11,683 nucleotides of DNA from Nitrospira sp. UBA6909 (GCA_002451055.1 DKBD01000223.1:22118-33800), one strand, 5' to 3'. Shown: positions 1 to 6,772, numbered from the stretch's first letter. Notes: generated by a model not told the origin, from the sequence alone. Program-made: numbers and translations.

Positions 1-714
1 GGCCAATGTGCGAAGCCTTGGTTCCTGTGTCATCACGGTCAATAAGCACTCGACCGACCGCGGGTCTCCAATCGTACCCAATGCGCGAACGGCATCTTCC
101 CGAACAGCGGAATCAGCGTCGTTGAATACCGTCGAAAGCAGCGGCGCCACCGCGTCAGGAGAGGTGGTCTTTCCCAACGCCTCCACGGCATGCAGGCGTA
201 CCAGCCAATCCTCGTGGCTCAACAATTCCAGCAAGGCGGGAATCGCGGAGTCGCCGATTGCCGCCAGTGCCGAAGAGGCTTCTTCCCGGACGGCCTTCAC
301 GTTGTCCTGAAGCAGGGGGACCAGGGATCGAATCGATCCGTGGTCTTTGATGCGTCCCAGCGCCGTTGCCGCATGCATGCGGACGATCCAATCCGGGCTG
401 TGCAAGGCCTGCATCAGTTGGTCCAGCACGCCGGTGTCTGCGATCGATGCCAGGGCTGCCGACGCCGCTTCTTGCACCGACAGTTCAGGATCGGCGAGAC
501 AGTTGCCCAATGCTCCCAAGGCCGGCTCCCCAATCGATGTCAAGGCTCCGATGGCCGCTTCCCGCACAGATCGATCCGAGTCCCGCAGGAGCGAGACCAG
601 CGGATAGACCGCGCGCGAATCTTTGAGCTTGCCCAAGAGGATGGCGGCTTCTTGCCGTATCGCCCAATCTTCATCCTTAAGGGCGGCAATCTGTTCAACA
701 ACAGGATCATCCAT
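1..714 (-). CDS. HEAT-repeat protein, C-terminus cut by the window edge
   Basis: The frame is open from an ATG at 714 to base 1, giving 238 codons, so the C-terminus lies outside the window. The N-terminus reads MDDPVVEQIAALKDEDWAIR. The visible protein is about seven HEAT/PBS-lyase-type repeats of roughly 30-31 residues plus the start of an eighth. Each repeat has the pattern L..LL.D....VR..A..ALG.IGD, and no other domain is visible. Such alpha-solenoids are usually protein-binding scaffolds; the PBS-lyase-like subfamily also occurs in phycobilin lyases, but nothing here suggests that chemistry. GAGGG lies 10 bases before the ATG and supports this start. It follows another HEAT gene on the same strand after a 121-base gap and is probably the last visible member of the operon that begins at 3675. 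No signal peptide is seen, so a cytoplasmic location is inferred. Confidence 0.88.
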   Translation of the reverse strand, partial: MDDPVVEQIAALKDEDWAIRQEAAILLGKLKDSRAVYPLVSLLRDSDRSVREAAIGALTSIGEPALGALGNCLADPELSVQEAASAALASIADTGVLDQLMQALHSPDWIVRMHAATALGRIKDHGSIRSLVPLLQDNVKAVREEASSALAAIGDSAIPALLELLSHEDWLVRLHAVEALGKTTSPDAVAPLLSTVFNDADSAVREDAVRALGTIGDPRSVECLLTVMTQEPRLRTLA

Positions 715-762
715 TTCGGAATGTCCCTCAAATGCAGCCGATGACTCTCACACAGGATGTTG

Positions 763-827
763 AGCCGTCGGGCTTGAGGTGAGCCAGGGAAAAGTTCGGC
801 GCGAATTCTTTCAGTGAGCCGACGGCT
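763..827. repeat. Inverted repeat between the two HEAT genes
   Basis: AGCCGTCGG at 763-771 is the exact reverse complement of CCGACGGCT at 819-827, with 47 bases between. The right arm is itself nearly palindromic (AGCCG A CGGCT, 817-827), so it can also fold locally. There is no T-run on either strand next to the stems, so a classical terminator is unlikely. It sits in the only sizeable gap of the operon and may be an mRNA processing, stability or attenuation structure. Confidence 0.4.
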
Positions 828-835
828 GATTGCTT

Positions 836-2191
836 CTATATCGTGTCACCGGAGGGCCCGAATCGCCCGGTCTCTCCCAACGGACGATCGACTCGGAGAT
901 TGTCCGCCTGGCTGGAACTGATTTCGATTTCTTCGGCGGGGGGCGACCAACCGAGCTTCTCCAAAGTTTCCAGTACGATCAGCCGAAGCGCGTCTTGGGC
1001 GGTCAGCCGGACCGAGGCATAGGAGAGGACGCGTTCTTGTTCCGCCTCAACCTCCGAAGCCTTGGGGTCATAGAGAAAAGCGATCAGCGGCTCAATGGCC
1101 GAGTCCCCGATGACCGCGAGCGCCGCCGCCGCTTTCTCCCGCAATACCCCGTCCTTCAGCAACATGATGAGATCGGGAAGGACGCGGGGATCTCGGAACT
1201 GGCCGAGTGCCGTGGCTGCGGCTTCCTTGATGAGAGCGTCTTCGCTCACGATGCATCCGGGAGTCGGCGAACCTTCCTGTTTGATCCCTTTCCCCTTCAA
1301 CGCGTCCAAGACGGCTGGGAGGGCGCGCGGGTCGCCGATCATGCCGAGAGACGCAATGGCATGTCGTTTGACGGCTCCATCCTTCATCGCATCGATCAGA
1401 GCGTCGATCGCGCGCGGGTCGCCGATCATGCCCAGCGCGATTGTGGCGTCTTCGCGCACGGCCCGATCCGGGTCTTTCAAGGCAACGATCAAGGCCTCGA
1501 CGACTTTTGCGTCGCGCACCCAGGTCCGTCCGATCTGGTAATCGGTTGTCATGCCGCCCAATGCGCGGGCCGCATGACACCGTACGACAAAGTCCTTGTC
1601 TTTGAGACTGTCGATCAGAGGATCGACCGACGGTCGGCCGATATAGATCAACGCGGTGCCCGCCGTCTCACGTACGATTTTGGAGGAGTCGCGGAAGAGC
1701 TTGATTAAGGTGGGAACGGCTTTCGCATCGCCGATCTTGCCGAGCGCTTCCGCCGCCGCACTCTTGACCGCACCGTCGCGGTCCCGGCAGGCTAGGATTA
1801 AGGCATCAACGGCTGTCGCCTCCTTGATTCCGCCCGCAGCTTTGGCTGCATGCTCGCGCACGCGCCAGCGCTCGTCCTTCAAGGCACCGATCAGGCGGTC
1901 CAGTACCGTCGGTCCCATCTTTACCGCCGCTTCAACCGCTTGATTCCGAACTTCCATGATCGAATCATTGAACAGCCCTATGAGGGCTTCGACGGCCTTC
2001 GGCCCTCTTATCTTCGCCAACCCACAGCTTGCATAGGCGCGTACGGACCAGAAATCGTCGCCGCAGGCGGCGACCAGCGCATTCAACGTCGAGGGATCGC
2101 CACGTTCGGCCAGGGCTTTGGCCGCTTCTTCGCGCGTGGCGTCGTCGACGTCTTCCAGCGCTTCCAAGAGATCGTCAAGTGTTTGGGGCAT
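836..2191 (-). CDS. HEAT-repeat (PBS-lyase-type) protein, 451 aa
   Basis: The protein is built of about twelve HEAT-type repeats of 29-31 residues with the recurring core LI.ALKD....VR..A..ALG.IGDPRA. Two repeats carry insertions: one around residues 222-236 (between the GGMTTDY and VRDAK segments) and one around 309-328, rich in Gly, Lys and Pro. After the last repeat comes an acidic, Ser-rich tail of about 50 residues that ends in DTI. No enzymatic domain or signal peptide is present. Such solenoids bind partner proteins, and the partner is not evident. The ATG at 2191 lies 7 bases after the stop of the gene before it. The Shine-Dalgarno sequence is weak (GGA close to the ATG), so translational coupling is likely. 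Two repeats are encoded by near-identical DNA (22 identical bases at 1324-1345 and 1411-1432), pointing to recent internal duplication or conversion. Confidence 0.93.
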   Translation of the reverse strand: MPQTLDDLLEALEDVDDATREEAAKALAERGDPSTLNALVAACGDDFWSVRAYASCGLAKIRGPKAVEALIGLFNDSIMEVRNQAVEAAVKMGPTVLDRLIGALKDERWRVREHAAKAAGGIKEATAVDALILACRDRDGAVKSAAAEALGKIGDAKAVPTLIKLFRDSSKIVRETAGTALIYIGRPSVDPLIDSLKDKDFVVRCHAARALGGMTTDYQIGRTWVRDAKVVEALIVALKDPDRAVREDATIALGMIGDPRAIDALIDAMKDGAVKRHAIASLGMIGDPRALPAVLDALKGKGIKQEGSPTPGCIVSEDALIKEAAATALGQFRDPRVLPDLIMLLKDGVLREKAAAALAVIGDSAIEPLIAFLYDPKASEVEAEQERVLSYASVRLTAQDALRLIVLETLEKLGWSPPAEEIEISSSQADNLRVDRPLGETGRFGPSGDTI

Positions 2192-2198
2192 GGTCCGT

Positions 2199-2657
2199 TC
2201 AGGGGGTCTGATCGTAGTATGCGTCCCGTTCGCCTCCGTGCGGGTACGTTCGCTTGCACCGCACGGTCAGTGTTCGGGTGCCACGTCCTTCAATGCATTG
2301 GTCGAGCGACGTGGAAAATTCGAGCACGCCGTCACGAGTCACGGAAAACGGAAAATCAAATGTAAAGCTGACGAATTTGTACTTGCCGGGCTTCAACCGC
2401 AGTTCTCGCCGCTCGGAGGTCTTCGGCGCGTCGAGGGATTCGGGGTCTGAAGCCCAGATCGACGGAGTGACTCCCGGCACCTGCCACCAAGAGGGAGGAA
2501 CCAGATTGGTTGCGTCGATCGTAATCGCGTGTTCCCGAAGATGCGCGGGAGGCGGTTCGGTCGCAACTCCCGTCCCGCCAGGAATGTACGCCAATCCTGC
2601 CAGCAGTCCGCCGCAGATCAAGGGCCCGTACCGTGTCAACAACTTATGGAGCATCAT
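2199..2657 (-). CDS. Small exported protein of unknown function
   Basis: This 152-residue protein has an N-terminal export signal: a short basic start (MMLHKLLTR), then a hydrophobic stretch (GPLICGGLLAGLAYIPGG), with likely cleavage near the GVATEP segment. The mature part is about 125 residues, rich in Thr, Pro and Trp, and looks beta-rich (KYKFVSFTFDFPFSV, GVLEFSTSL). It has two cysteines, in the segments DQCIEG and TVRCKR, close enough to form a disulfide outside the cytoplasm. I do not recognise a family. The start is 4 bases after the stop of the phosphatase-like gene and the end is 7 bases before the HEAT gene, so it belongs to the same operon. An ATG-ATG pair at 2657 and 2654 makes the exact start uncertain by one codon. 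It may act with the exported phosphatase-like protein; that is inference from position only. Confidence 0.8.
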   Translation of the reverse strand: MMLHKLLTRYGPLICGGLLAGLAYIPGGTGVATEPPPAHLREHAITIDATNLVPPSWWQVPGVTPSIWASDPESLDAPKTSERRELRLKPGKYKFVSFTFDFPFSVTRDGVLEFSTSLDQCIEGRGTRTLTVRCKRTYPHGGERDAYYDQTP

Positions 2658-2661
2658 TCAT

Positions 2662-3675
2662 CTACGGCTTCTCGGCTGACAGTTTTGGAGAAGGAACCGC
2701 CTCAAAGATTTCTTCCACGGGCGTACTGTCCCACTCGGTATGGGTTTCAACTCCGAGGAGCCGCATGATTGTCGCCCCTGTGTCGATAATCGATACAGGT
2801 TGGCGAATGACTTGTCCGGCCTTGATGCCGGCAGCTGAGACGATCCAGGGGACGACCGGTGAATCAGTGGTCGGAATCTCGGCTCCCGGGTCCGCGCCTT
2901 TCCCGCTGAGTGCCGTGACAATCACCGCGGTTCGATCCGACAGCTTGTGCTGCTTGAAGATCTCAAGCACCGAACGAATAGCCGTGTCGACGGCCCGCAA
3001 CCCATTGCGATATTCTTTGGAGTTCCAACCGTGCGCGACTCCGGCTCGACCGGCTTCCGGAAGGTGGACGACCAACAGATGCGGCACGGCGGGAATCGCA
3101 TGCCCGTATCCATGGCCGCTCGTCGCTTTCTCGAAATATTGTTGGATATAGGCGGTGATTTTCGCGGAATTGCACTCGGGCCGCAATGCGCCGCACAGTT
3201 GGTGGTCGGTGTAAGGCTCCGGTCTTGCCAGCTGGTACAGGGATTCATCCATGTAGAAGATGGCGCTGTCGAGGCCTCCGCTCAAGTCGAGATAATCGAA
3301 CAAGCTGGGGGAGCGGGAGTAGCCTCTCCCGATCTCAAAGAAGTTCCAGGTGATGCCGTGCTTTTCGACCGGCATGCCGGTGACCAACGACGCCATCGTC
3401 GGGAGCCGCAGCGCCGGAGTGACTCCGGTCGCGGACCATGTCACCGCTCCCTCCTTGATCAGTTTGCCAAGGTTTGGCATGGCACCACCCTTCAATGAAT
3501 CTTGGCCGAACCCTTCCAAGACAAAGAGGATGACATGTTCCACCGGCGAGGCCGAAGCCGGATCTCCTCCGCCTGGCGACAGCGCGGCGTAGGCGGGGGA
3601 TCCCGCTGCAGGCTCAAGCGCAAACAAAAACAGACCGACAAGGATCGAAAGAAGTTTTCGGAGAAGAGTCGCCAT
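2662..3675 (-). CDS. Exported alkaline-phosphatase-superfamily protein with degenerate metal site
   Basis: This 337-residue protein has a Sec-type signal peptide (residues 1-30, MATLLRKLLS then a hydrophobic core, ending PAYA). The rest follows the phosphodiesterase/sulfatase branch of the alkaline phosphatase superfamily: HVILFVLEGFGQD (47-59), MPNLGKL (66-72), TPALRLPTMASLVTG (86-100) with the expected nucleophile at T93, KHGI (105-108), YRNGLRAVDTAI (222-233), VPWIVSAAGIKAG (275-287) and DTGATIMRLLGVETHTEWD (298-316). The canonical metal ligands are largely gone. The first Asp is E54, the D..GH segment reads PEAGRAGVAHGW (206-217), the Asp-His pair of SDHG is replaced by ALSGKG (255-260), and the last His is not found. 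It is probably a non-catalytic member, perhaps a binding protein. It is the first gene of the minus-strand operon. No strong Shine-Dalgarno sequence is seen before the ATG. Confidence 0.88.
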   Translation of the reverse strand: MATLLRKLLSILVGLFLFALEPAAGSPAYAALSPGGGDPASASPVEHVILFVLEGFGQDSLKGGAMPNLGKLIKEGAVTWSATGVTPALRLPTMASLVTGMPVEKHGITWNFFEIGRGYSRSPSLFDYLDLSGGLDSAIFYMDESLYQLARPEPYTDHQLCGALRPECNSAKITAYIQQYFEKATSGHGYGHAIPAVPHLLVVHLPEAGRAGVAHGWNSKEYRNGLRAVDTAIRSVLEIFKQHKLSDRTAVIVTALSGKGADPGAEIPTTDSPVVPWIVSAAGIKAGQVIRQPVSIIDTGATIMRLLGVETHTEWDSTPVEEIFEAVPSPKLSAEKP

Positions 3676-3747
3676 AGGGCATTTGCTCGAGAATGGTTCC
3701 CCAAAGCCAAAGCGTTAACCTAGCATGCGAATTTTCTCGAAGGCAAG

Positions 3748-3962
3748 ATGGCCGGAAACCAGGTGCTGGTCAAGGCGCGGCTGGTCGATCGGGGCGCGAA
3801 CCAAAACAGGACATTGAACTGACGTGTGAGGAATTCATCCAGGAATACTTGCAAGGGGGGAAAATCGTTGACTACCAATTCGATGAAGAGAGGAAGGCCT
3901 GCTCTGCCACGGCAGTCATGCCGAATGGGTGGGTCCAACCGAAATGCCTGCCGGCGGCTTGA
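3748..3962 (+). pseudogene. Possible small gene, apparently split between two frames
   Basis: An open frame from 3693 to 3962 ends in a protein-like segment (CEEFIQEYLQGGKIVDYQF, then KACSATAVMPNGW and QPKCLPAA), while its first 40 residues look like random sequence. In the next frame a better start exists at 3748: ATG just after GAAGG, reading MAGNQVLVKARLVDRGANQN before a stop at 3820-3822. A -1 shift near the AAAA run around 3805 would join the two into one protein of about 70 residues with paired cysteines. Codon content of the C-terminal part looks like its neighbours. It could be a small gene broken by a one-base indel, a real frameshift gene, or chance. The unshifted alternative start is only 18 bases from the divergent gene at 3675. 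I do not recognise a family. Confidence 0.35.
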
Positions 3963-3975
3963 GAGCTGCTCTCAA
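3959..3975. repeat. Perfect 7-bp palindrome with 3-base loop
   Basis: TTGAGAG and CTCTCAA flank CTG, overlapping the stop codon of the small plus-strand frame. No T-run follows on either strand, so it is a hairpin or binding site of unknown role and not a clear terminator. Confidence 0.35.
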
Positions 3976-3997
3976 CGGATCTTCGCAAGCCCAGAAG

Positions 3998-4034
3998 GGA
4001 GGCCGAAGACACAGGCTTGTGGTCTCCGGCCTCC
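3998..4034 (-). terminator. Strong hairpin downstream of the DUF1566 gene, likely terminator
   Basis: GGAGGCCG (3998-4005) pairs with CGGCCTCC (4027-4034). After one mismatch, AGAC (4007-4010) pairs with GTCT (4022-4025), and ACA pairs with TGT around a GGCT loop. The stem begins about 33 bases past the stop of the DUF1566 gene. On the minus strand it is followed by CTTCT, a poor T-tract. On the plus strand a T5 run lies only at 4056-4060, too far for a standard terminator. It probably ends minus-strand transcription, and may also serve the small plus-strand frame. Confidence 0.5.
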
Positions 4035-4067
4035 AATGATTGATTAAATCCTCAATTTTTGCAAAGT

Positions 4068-4628
4068 TTACTGGTCAAGTGATTCATAGCCATAGGTGCG
4101 TACACACCAGGCGAAGCCTTTGACGCTCTTCTTGTCCGCGATCTTGGTACGGCCGTCCGAGAAAAATACGAACCACGGCGGAGCGGCATATTGCGGATTC
4201 GGTGGTGCTCCCCAATAGCGTGATGCCTGAACATTGGTAAACGGATGATCGACCCGCAAGGTCGGACCAGGAGGGGCGATAGAGGGATCGACCAGACTTG
4301 CCAGTTCATGCACTGAGGGCAGCCGCCATCCTTTTCGCCCGCCGGTCGTGGCGTTCAGGCAGTGGTCCTCCGCGCTGGCCCAATCGAAGGCATCCTTTCC
4401 GGGCGACAACTCCCACACCAATCCCGTCTCACGGTCCAGTACCGCCTCGCTTCCCAAATCCGTCAATACGACGAATCGTGTGGCGGCAACGAGCTGCGGT
4501 TTCCAGGCCGGTTCCGTGTAGGATGGCTTGCTCGGAGAGACAGCCTGTGCCGGCTCGCCGCCCGACAGGCATAGTCCCACGATCGCAAGTCCAAAGAACC
4601 CGGTCATCATGAACCGTCGTCTCTGCAT
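4068..4628 (-). CDS. Exported DUF1566 (Lcl C-terminal-type) protein
   Basis: This 186-residue protein starts MQRRRFMMTG and has a hydrophobic stretch to about residue 22, with probable cleavage after AQA (29). The RRRFM start resembles a twin-arginine signal but lacks the full consensus, so Sec or Tat export cannot be decided. A DUF1566 domain follows: DRETGLVWELSP (65-76), FDWASAEDHCLNATTGG (81-97), WRLPSVHELASLVDPS (101-116), HPFTNVQASRYWG (128-140), and the end WFVFFSDGR and GFAWCVR (171-177). This domain is common in exported bacterial proteins; its biochemical role is not established. C90 and C175 may form a disulfide. A longer frame reaches 4781, but AGGAGG at 4636-4641 sits 7 bases before the ATG at 4628 and fixes the start there. 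It appears to be a single-gene unit. Confidence 0.9.
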   Translation of the reverse strand: MQRRRFMMTGFFGLAIVGLCLSGGEPAQAVSPSKPSYTEPAWKPQLVAATRFVVLTDLGSEAVLDRETGLVWELSPGKDAFDWASAEDHCLNATTGGRKGWRLPSVHELASLVDPSIAPPGPTLRVDHPFTNVQASRYWGAPPNPQYAAPPWFVFFSDGRTKIADKKSVKGFAWCVRTYGYESLDQ

Positions 4629-4635
4629 GGTGCTT

Positions 4636-4641
4636 CCTCCT
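4636..4641 (-). promoter_or_regulatory. Shine-Dalgarno AGGAGG fixing the DUF1566 start
   Basis: A perfect AGGAGG on the minus strand, 7 bases before the ATG at 4628. It selects this start over upstream in-frame starts, which would place a non-hydrophobic 51-residue extension before the signal peptide. Confidence 0.85.
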
Positions 4642-5192
4642 GGTGGATGATGGTTTGATTGCCTGCCTGGTGATGTCATCGCTAGCCAGTCGTCCCTTCC
4701 GTCTAAGATGTTACGAGGCGTCTTCCACCGCATTGGTGGCTTGGAACAGATACCAACGCGTTGAGCCGGATAGTTTGTCACCGCCAGATAGTGCCCATCT
4801 CGCGCACTGCATTATGGTCCGGCACGCGCCGATAGGCCCCAAGGGCTGTCTCTTACGGGCCGCCGAACCAGCGGTGTGAACGAAGAAATGCGATGAGATG
4901 GTTTGAGCTCGTAGCTGGGGTGATCGTGCCCATCGGGGGAATTGGGTCAGCATGACTGGCCTCCCTGTCGATGAGTGACTATCCAACCGCCCGTCCGCGA
5001 AAAGACCTGCGTAGGGGAAGTGGCAAAGCTACGCCTGGGGAGGTAATTCGCTGAATCGTGTGAGACCACGTCGCGTCCTCCCCATCCGGCCCGAGTCGCC
5101 GCCAGTAGCGGCTTCGTAGGCACCGGGATGAGGGCGTTACTTTATGGCGCGCTGCATCTGCTTGTCAATATCTATCTCTCGGACCCATATGC

Positions 5193-5214
5193 TATGAAAT
5201 TCTTTGGTTTCATA
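5193..5214. repeat. 7-bp inverted repeat upstream of the hydrolase-like gene
   Basis: TATGAAA and TTTCATA flank an 8-base spacer about 135 bases before the start at 5350. The symmetry would suit a dimeric regulator or a weak RNA hairpin; no partner is identifiable. Confidence 0.25.
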
Positions 5215-5349
5215 CGGTGCCCACAATGGTAATGATGCGGCAGAGTGGAATGGTCGACTGAAGGCGCGGGGCTTGCGAGGCAGTCGTGTGTTCCTTGCCT
5301 TTCCTTCATTTGCAGATTGTGTTCTCTTTCAGGTAAGAGAAGTCCGCCC

Positions 5350-6618
5350 ATGCCCATCGAGAATAATTTTCAGCACGACGAACTGTCCCGAAAGAAACCC
5401 GGCGAGCGATTAGCCATAGCCGAGCTGACGCCAGGCGCCCGGGCAGAGTCTCCGGCTTGGTTTGACGCCATGGATCAGTGCGGGAGGAAGTTGTCGGAGG
5501 CAGGCGTTCGGACTGTCCTGTTTCTCCATGGATCGGTACACGGGACCGATATCTTCGGCATGCAGCGGTTGGATGAAGCGGGCGGCGTAAAGCGAGGCTA
5601 TTCACGCGGAGTATCTGGGCTCGACGCCTTGCTTTCTTTTATGCGCGAGGGAGACAACGGGATTCCGCTTCTTCCGAACGGCATGAAACCGCCATTCTCG
5701 AATGATGATGCCACTCGGAAAGTGCTCGATGAGCGGCTTGGCGAGGCGGGAAATTTCACCGAGACGTATGTTTCGTTGGCTCACAACGCGCTCAACAAGC
5801 ACCTCGCTCGACCAATCACCTGTACTCGCTTTCTGTGGCCTTCAGAGCACCATCATTTGGGTCGCGCCGAGGCGGCGATTCAGCTGCTCGATGCATTGCG
5901 GATGCTGTGTGAAAGCCGGACGTTTGGCAAAGGCGACAGGATTCTGGTGCAAGCCCATGGACAAGCGGGGCTGGTTCTCGCACTGGCCTCAAACCTGCTC
6001 TGCGCGAGTCCGGTCACCGGCAGACCGAAACTGCTCGGCATTCTTGCCGCCTATGCAGGCCGTACGAACCAGCCGAAACTGGCTGACGCCGTCGCGCGCA
6101 TCGAACAGCCTCTGGGAGACGGTTCATTGCTGAAGGGCGCCGTACTGGATGTCGTCACGTTGGGGACGCCGGTCCGCTACGGGTGGGATCCATCCGGCAT
6201 CGGCAAGCTGTTGCACGTCGTCAATCACAGGAATCTCAGGACCGATGGGAAAACCTGGTTGGCTAAGATGGAACTACCGCAAGTTACGATGGAAATGCCG
6301 ATCGCGTGGGGTGGCGACTACGTCCAGGAACTGGCTGTGGCCGGCAGCGATGCCCTTCCGGCGACCGATGCGGCCAAGGCCGCGAACAAAGCGGTCTGGG
6401 AGATGGTTGAGCCCTACGACGGTTTCGAGCGGTGGCTGGAATGCGCGCGCCGCGCCGTGCGCTTTCCCAGTGAAGGCCGCTGTCTGTTGGCCGACTACAA
6501 AGACTGCACCGGGTCAGAGAACGTCCTCGATCACTACTACGGCCATGCCGTGTATACCCGCCTGAACGCGATGCTGTTCAACACCACGGAAATCGTCCGC
6601 TCTCTCTATTCCGCATAA
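5350..6618 (+). CDS. Alpha/beta-hydrolase-fold protein lacking the nucleophile serine
   Basis: This 422-residue protein has no signal peptide, so it is presumably cytoplasmic. Fold landmarks are VRTVLFLHGSVHG (53-65), the strand and HG turn typical near the oxyanion hole; GDRILVQAHGQAGLVLALA (195-213), which aligns with the nucleophile elbow; VVTLGTPVRYGW (268-279), like the LGTP motif of lipases and esterases; and DHYYGHAVYTR (394-404), which could supply the catalytic His. The elbow reads A-H-G-Q-A-G instead of G-H-S-Q-G-G, so the serine is replaced by G204. Either it is a pseudo-hydrolase or another residue acts. Another distinctive segment is LWPSEHHHLGRAEAAIQLL (162-180). The frame extends upstream to 5245, but the ATG at 5350, following the purine-rich AAGAGAAG, is the better start. 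It is alone on the plus strand. Substrate unknown. Confidence 0.8.
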   Translation: MPIENNFQHDELSRKKPGERLAIAELTPGARAESPAWFDAMDQCGRKLSEAGVRTVLFLHGSVHGTDIFGMQRLDEAGGVKRGYSRGVSGLDALLSFMREGDNGIPLLPNGMKPPFSNDDATRKVLDERLGEAGNFTETYVSLAHNALNKHLARPITCTRFLWPSEHHHLGRAEAAIQLLDALRMLCESRTFGKGDRILVQAHGQAGLVLALASNLLCASPVTGRPKLLGILAAYAGRTNQPKLADAVARIEQPLGDGSLLKGAVLDVVTLGTPVRYGWDPSGIGKLLHVVNHRNLRTDGKTWLAKMELPQVTMEMPIAWGGDYVQELAVAGSDALPATDAAKAANKAVWEMVEPYDGFERWLECARRAVRFPSEGRCLLADYKDCTGSENVLDHYYGHAVYTRLNAMLFNTTEIVRSLYSA

Positions 6619-6708
6619 TGCACCAGTATGTTCCCCGCGAGTGACGACCGACTCTGATGACCTGGCGCAGGGGATTTCTATACATGACGGCATAAATCCT
6701 GCGTTATG

Positions 6709-6772
6709 TGTCATCCCGGGCTTGACCCGGAATCTAGGGAAACCCTAGATTCCCGCTTTCGCGGGAATGACA
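6709..6772. repeat. REP-like dispersed inverted repeat at a convergent gene junction
   Basis: The left arm 6709-6739 and right arm 6743-6772 are imperfect reverse complements around an AAA centre. The inner 11 bases (GGAATCTAGGG with CCCTAGATTCC) and the outer six (TGTCAT with ATGACA) pair perfectly. Each arm also folds alone: CCGGG-CTTGA-CCCGG (6716-6730) and ATTCCCGC-TTTC-GCGGGAAT (6749-6768). The GCGGGAATGACA-type end resembles a dispersed extragenic repeat common in many environmental bacterial genomes. It lies between the 3' ends of two convergent genes, where it could act as a bidirectional terminator or mRNA stabiliser, although no T-run follows. Confidence 0.8.

Larger units (their letters stand above)
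4629..5349. other. 721-base stretch without a convincing gene
   Basis: Between two divergent genes (DUF1566 at 4628 and the hydrolase-like gene at 5350). Frames of 70-90 codons exist on both strands but show no family signature. Visible structure: GCGTAG (5009-5014) pairs with CTACGC (5029-5034) around a 14-base loop. GCCGC (5098-5102) pairs with GCGGC (5108-5112). TATGAAA (5193-5199) pairs with TTTCATA (5208-5214). A 34-codon frame runs from 5128 to 5232. No tRNA-like fold and no well-spaced sigma-70 promoter could be identified. The stretch must contain promoters for both flanking genes and could hold a structured leader or a small RNA. Confidence 0.5.

Noticed and set aside
190..744. 184-codon plus-strand open frame
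   Set aside because: Antisense shadow of the HEAT gene at 1-714; its composition is irregular and the minus strand gives clear repeats.
830..1708. 292-codon plus-strand open frame
   Set aside because: Antisense to the 451-residue HEAT protein, with no domain signature; periodic codon use of the repeats keeps the opposite frame open.
4711..4986. 91-codon minus-strand frame in the gap upstream of DUF1566
   Set aside because: No Shine-Dalgarno sequence, no recognisable motif and an unstructured composition; not enough to call a gene.
5098..5112. GCCGC-CAGTA-GCGGC hairpin as a terminator
   Set aside because: Only five pairs, no T-run, and no gene ends near it.
5162..5193. TTGTCA followed by CATATGCTAT as a promoter of the hydrolase-like gene
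   Set aside because: With 17 or 18 bases of spacing the -10 match is poor, and the better -10 candidate needs a 20-base spacer.
5128..5232. 34-codon plus-strand frame before the hydrolase-like gene
   Set aside because: It could be a leader peptide, but the only support is an ATG and a hydrophobic start; no attenuator follows.
6709..6772. CRISPR repeat or insertion-sequence end
   Set aside because: Only one repeat unit is present, with no spacers, no transposase gene and no target duplication visible; a REP-like element fits better.
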